Position numbers and translations under genes: made by a program. Shown here piece after piece: positions 60,762 to 64,000 of a stretch of DNA of 64,000 nucleotides (position 1 is its first letter; every line of letters starts with the position of its first letter). The notes beneath the pieces were generated by a model that saw nothing but the letters and a program-made list of their open reading frames with translations, ran no database searches and was not told the DNA's origin. The DNA is from Dyadobacter sp. CY343 (lineage in GTDB: Bacteria > Bacteroidota > Bacteroidia > Cytophagales > Spirosomataceae). The stretch covers positions 372,001-436,000 of the forward strand of contig NZ_JAJUXK010000005.1 in assembly GCF_021390335.1 (NCBI RefSeq). The letters run 5' to 3'.

Positions 60762-63224
60762 ATGAAATCCTTTCAGATAGTCCTGCTTTTTTTACTCACT
60801 TCCCTATTACCAACTCAGGCGCAAACCGGTACCACGCTAACCGGCAGGGTAACCGACAGGCAAACCGCCGAACCTTTGGGTTACTGCTCGGTAGCGCTTT
60901 TTAAAAGTCAGGATTCCACTTTGGTGACCGGTTTGCTTACTTCTGAAAAAGGATATTTCAAATTAGAAAAGGTTGCTCCCGGCTTGTACTACCTGCAAAC
61001 GCAATATATAGGTTACAGCAAGTCCACTGTGCCGCTGGCTGCTGTTTCTGAGAACCAGAACTTGGTTGAAATTCCGCCTATTGCGATGGATGCTGATCCC
61101 AGGACACTGCGCGAGGTGAGTGTCACCGCCGACCGGCAAATGCTCGATACCAGGATCGACCGGCAGGTTTACCGGGCAGACAAATTTCTCAACAGCCAGG
61201 GAGGAACTGCTATTGACGTATTAAGGAACACACCGTCTGTGACCATCAATAGCGAAGGCGACATTACTTTGCGCGGCTCCTCCGGTTTTTTGGTATTGAT
61301 CAATGGGAAACCGGTACAAACCGATGCGGCGACAATTTTGAGCCAGATCCCGGCGAATACGATCGAAAACGTGGAAGTGATCACTTCGCCGTCTGCACGG
61401 TACGACCCGGACGGAAAATCGGGGATTATTAATATCACTACAAAAGCTGCTGTGCCGGGTAGCAAATCCTTCACGGCCAATATACAGGGCGGGTTACCTG
61501 CTATTTATCGGTACAATAACCTGCATAATCCCGTCCGGTTTGGTGCGGACGCTACATTTAATGTCCGCTCGGAAAAGTGGGATGTAAGTCTGAGTGGGAA
61601 TTATTTACGGAATGATATCGCCGGGCAACGGACCGGCGATGTTAATACGACGATTGACAATGTATTCACCTCGTTCCCGTCGGACGGGGAGCGGAGTTTT
61701 ATCCGATATAACTATACTGCACGGGGTTCTCTTTCATTTACGCCACGTGCCAGTGACGCATTTTCAGCTGGATTTTACACCGGGTACCGTTCCCAGTCAC
61801 GCCGTGCCGATATTATTTATCACAATACAAAAACAGATCTGGCAACCGGTGATAACATCGGGCGCATTACCTACTTTAATTCTAATGTTGCCCGCAAGTC
61901 GGGAAGGGTAACATTGGGAAACCTGGATTATACGCACACTTTCAAAAACAAGTCGGCACTTGCTGTTTCGGGGCTGATTGAGCACGCTGATTTGGACGGG
62001 CTTACTACGAATATCAATTTGGATGAGCCGGAGCGGAATGTTATTCTGCAAAGCAGCCGCAACCCAAGTGAGAACCCGCTGAATGCGTTCCGGTTGAAAG
62101 GGGATTATACTGTAAACGTGCGTCGGGGGAAGTTGGAAACTGGCTACCAGTACCGGAAACAGGTACAGAAAGGGAATTTTCAATATCTGGATCTTGATCC
62201 GGAAACCGGCGTGTTCAATATTGTTCCGGATTTTAGCAGCAATACCGAGGTAGTGAACCAGATACATTCGGTTTACGGACAATATTCCGCGCAGCAGGCC
62301 AAACTGGAATATGTAGTCGGCTTACGTTATGAATATTCCACCCGCACATTTACGGCTGGCAGCGAGGATGCCCGTAATCTTGAACTATCCAATCTTTTCC
62401 CTTCCCTGAATTTGCAGTATCAGCTTTCCAAATCGCTTCGTGCGCGGGCTGGTTATAGCAAACGCGTGCAGCGCGCGACAAACAGTGAGCTCAACCCTTT
62501 TCCCGAGCGCGAGCATTCAGAAACGCTGGAATCGGGCGATCCGGATATTCTGCCCGAATTTATCGACCTGTCTGAACTCGGGCTTGTCAAAGATTTTAAG
62601 AAAGGCAGCGTTTTTGCTACCGTTTATAACCAGCGCATCAAGAATGTAGTGAACCGGGTCAATAGTGTTTATAACGACACGATTCTGAACCGGATTTACA
62701 CCAATGCCGGGCTGGCAACATCCTGGGGCGTGGAAGCGGGCAGCACTGTGGACCTTGCGAAATGGTGGCAAGTTTACGCTGGCGCAAATCTCTATCACTA
62801 CAAAATAAAAGGAGCGCTTTTCGATGAAGCGGTAACGGTGAATACAGCCAGCTGGGTTTATTCGATCAACGCCAATACGACCTGGAAGCTTTCCAAGACT
62901 TTCCAGGTACAGGCGTCGTTGAATTATTTGTCAAAACGCGTAACTGCACAAGGGGAGGATTCGCGTTTTGTGACACCCAATTTATCCGCAAGAAAAACAT
63001 TTTTGAAAGGGAAAGTCTCCGCGACACTTCAATGGCAGAATGTAGATCTGGGTTTAATAGGCTCGAACCGACAGCGGATTACCACTTTCGGAAAAGACTT
63101 TTTCACGACAACCAATTACATTCAGGAGACCGATATCATTCTTTTAAACCTGAGCTATAACCTCAACCAAACCTCTAAAAAGAGCAAAATGCCGGCAAGT
63201 GAATTCGGTGAAAGAGAGTTTTAG
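60762..63224 (+). CDS. TonB-dependent receptor-like outer-membrane beta-barrel protein
   Basis: This 820-residue protein has a signal peptide ending PTQAQ (about 21) and a carboxypeptidase-regulatory-like domain (about 25-115: LTGRVTDRQTAEPLGYCSVALF). A plug-like region follows (EVSVTADRQMLDTRIDRQVYRADK; NTPSVTINSEGDITLRGSSGFLVLINGKP; ARYDPDGKSGIINITTK), then a 3-type outer-membrane barrel. It belongs to the group of TonB-receptor relatives without a SusD partner. Substrate unknown; peptides or siderophores are typical for the class, but nothing here decides. It converges on the next gene with a 15-bp gap. Confidence 0.9.
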   Translation: MKSFQIVLLFLLTSLLPTQAQTGTTLTGRVTDRQTAEPLGYCSVALFKSQDSTLVTGLLTSEKGYFKLEKVAPGLYYLQTQYIGYSKSTVPLAAVSENQNLVEIPPIAMDADPRTLREVSVTADRQMLDTRIDRQVYRADKFLNSQGGTAIDVLRNTPSVTINSEGDITLRGSSGFLVLINGKPVQTDAATILSQIPANTIENVEVITSPSARYDPDGKSGIINITTKAAVPGSKSFTANIQGGLPAIYRYNNLHNPVRFGADATFNVRSEKWDVSLSGNYLRNDIAGQRTGDVNTTIDNVFTSFPSDGERSFIRYNYTARGSLSFTPRASDAFSAGFYTGYRSQSRRADIIYHNTKTDLATGDNIGRITYFNSNVARKSGRVTLGNLDYTHTFKNKSALAVSGLIEHADLDGLTTNINLDEPERNVILQSSRNPSENPLNAFRLKGDYTVNVRRGKLETGYQYRKQVQKGNFQYLDLDPETGVFNIVPDFSSNTEVVNQIHSVYGQYSAQQAKLEYVVGLRYEYSTRTFTAGSEDARNLELSNLFPSLNLQYQLSKSLRARAGYSKRVQRATNSELNPFPEREHSETLESGDPDILPEFIDLSELGLVKDFKKGSVFATVYNQRIKNVVNRVNSVYNDTILNRIYTNAGLATSWGVEAGSTVDLAKWWQVYAGANLYHYKIKGALFDEAVTVNTASWVYSINANTTWKLSKTFQVQASLNYLSKRVTAQGEDSRFVTPNLSARKTFLKGKVSATLQWQNVDLGLIGSNRQRITTFGKDFFTTTNYIQETDIILLNLSYNLNQTSKKSKMPASEFGEREF

Positions 63225-63239
63225 TTTTGAAGGCTATTG

Positions 63240-64000
63240 CTATTTATATTTTTCCCAATTCAATTGTTTGTTCACCAAAGGCAAATTGTGCTGCTTCGCA
63301 TAATCGTTTCGCACTTTGTGAACATCATTCCACCACTGATCCAGAGGGTAATGTAATTCTCTGTAAATCAAGTAGCTAAGGTCGATGGTGCGCACGGGCT
63401 GGTGGTCTTTGATATCATCTACCTGGTGCAGATATTTGCGTCCGTTGGCTTCTTCAACCAGCGGCTGCCATTCTTTATACCAGATTTTTGTCACGAATGC
63501 GAGCGTGCTGTCGCGCTGTTGTTTCAACTTGCTTACCATTTCCATTGCTGCATCCAGTTGCTTTACCGAGGCTGCCGGGTTACCCGCCGAAGACGCTTTT
63601 TGCAGTGCGTCTGTCGCCTGGTTCAATGTAACCAGCATCCGTAAATTTTGCCCGCATATTGCTGCTACCGATTCGAGTACTTCCAGATTGTAAAGCTGCT
63701 TTCCAGCACGCGGTTTATTCTCTTGGATCGATTGTAACGCATATTTATTGCGCGGAAGCATAGCTTGTGCGGTTGCTAAACGTTGCGCATTTACGGGGTA
63801 AGTTTTGTTGGAAATCGCCAATGTACCCGTTTCCGGCACAGGCAATAGGGGCAAAGTCTGGTCTTTTTCAGGTTGCAGGAAAAGGCTGTCCGAATTTCCC
63901 TTGATCATCGGTCGCCAGGGCGACGCGATCCAGTCCCAGCTTTCGGTATGAAACTCAGCCTGCACGCTCAGAACGCGGTAAACGCTGTCCATATCCTTTT
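63240..64000 (-). CDS. Unidentified protein, C-terminal part (5' end outside window)
   Basis: The reverse-strand frame is open from the window edge to TAG at 63240-63242, about 253 codons; an ATG at 63992 is in frame, but the frame continues upstream, so it may not be the start. The visible part has a Trp-rich section (ESWDWIASPWRPMIKG), helical segments rich in Gln, Ala and Lys (QLDAAMEMVSKLKQQRDSTLAF) and a charged end (NKQLNWEKYK). I do not recognise the family; it could be the tail of a larger periplasmic hydrolase. Confidence 0.6.
   Translation of the reverse strand, partial: KDMDSVYRVLSVQAEFHTESWDWIASPWRPMIKGNSDSLFLQPEKDQTLPLLPVPETGTLAISNKTYPVNAQRLATAQAMLPRNKYALQSIQENKPRAGKQLYNLEVLESVAAICGQNLRMLVTLNQATDALQKASSAGNPAASVKQLDAAMEMVSKLKQQRDSTLAFVTKIWYKEWQPLVEEANGRKYLHQVDDIKDHQPVRTIDLSYLIYRELHYPLDQWWNDVHKVRNDYAKQHNLPLVNKQLNWEKYK

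Noticed and set aside
1..64000. CRISPR arrays, tRNA or rRNA genes, insertion sequences, phage genes
   Set aside because: Looked for by eye on both strands; no regular spacer-repeat array, cloverleaf, rRNA segment, transposase or integrase was recognised.

Overview
The window looks like chromosome of a Bacteroidota member, most likely order Cytophagales and probably Dyadobacter or a close relative (the genus is inferred from gene style, not from a search). The grounds are three SusC/outer-membrane-barrel TonB receptors and two SusD lipoproteins, an ECF-sigma/FecR/SusC cascade, a protein with a type IX secretion C-terminal tail, HNLRAP-type histidine kinase boxes, and promoters of the Bacteroidota form TAnnTTTG (-7) with TTTG (-33). 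No rRNA, tRNA, CRISPR array, insertion sequence or phage gene was seen.

Layout. 1-1694 (-): MacB/FtsX-type ABC permease cut by the left edge, then an apparently empty 575-bp gap. 2270-6103 (+): a three-gene exporter operon (ABC transmembrane half without ATPase, HlyD-type adaptor, TolC-type outer-membrane protein). 6288-24964 (mostly +): the most striking region, an L-fucose or fucoside utilisation locus. It holds two DUF1553/DUF1501-type proteins and a membrane-bound cytochrome c-like protein of the kind abundant in Planctomycetes, then L-fuconate dehydratase, an SDR dehydrogenase, a FucP-type transporter, a divergent AraC regulator, a SusC/SusD pair, a GH95-like glycosidase and a Tat-type carboxylesterase. 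It suggests import across the outer membrane by SusCD, hydrolysis by the GH95-like enzyme, uptake by FucP and non-phosphorylative oxidation, with a cytochrome-linked module of unknown function attached.

24978-32762: central metabolism and small genes. These are an acetate:succinate CoA-transferase, an isolated proteasome-like Ntn hydrolase, small hypothetical proteins, transaldolase, an AraC regulator with an inverted repeat around its promoter, GAPDH and a flavin/PLP-split-barrel protein. 32805-37269: a multi-PAS histidine kinase with a degenerate receiver plus a partner receiver (-), and a Ca2+/H+ antiporter (+). 37367-43617: a large subtilase/von Willebrand A protein, a NarL-type regulator, a Crp/Fnr regulator, a SnoaL-like protein and a DHFR-like reductase, separated by strong hairpin terminators.

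43692-56280 (-): a second SusCD locus controlled by an ECF sigma/FecR pair and headed by a 1796-residue secreted subtilase with a type IX sorting tail, which hints at peptide capture. 56382-64000: PBP1A, a nitronate monooxygenase, an AraC gene broken by a one-base frameshift, an outer-membrane beta-barrel TonB-receptor-like protein, and an unidentified gene cut by the right edge.

All function calls are made by reading motifs and remembered family features; no database search was run.
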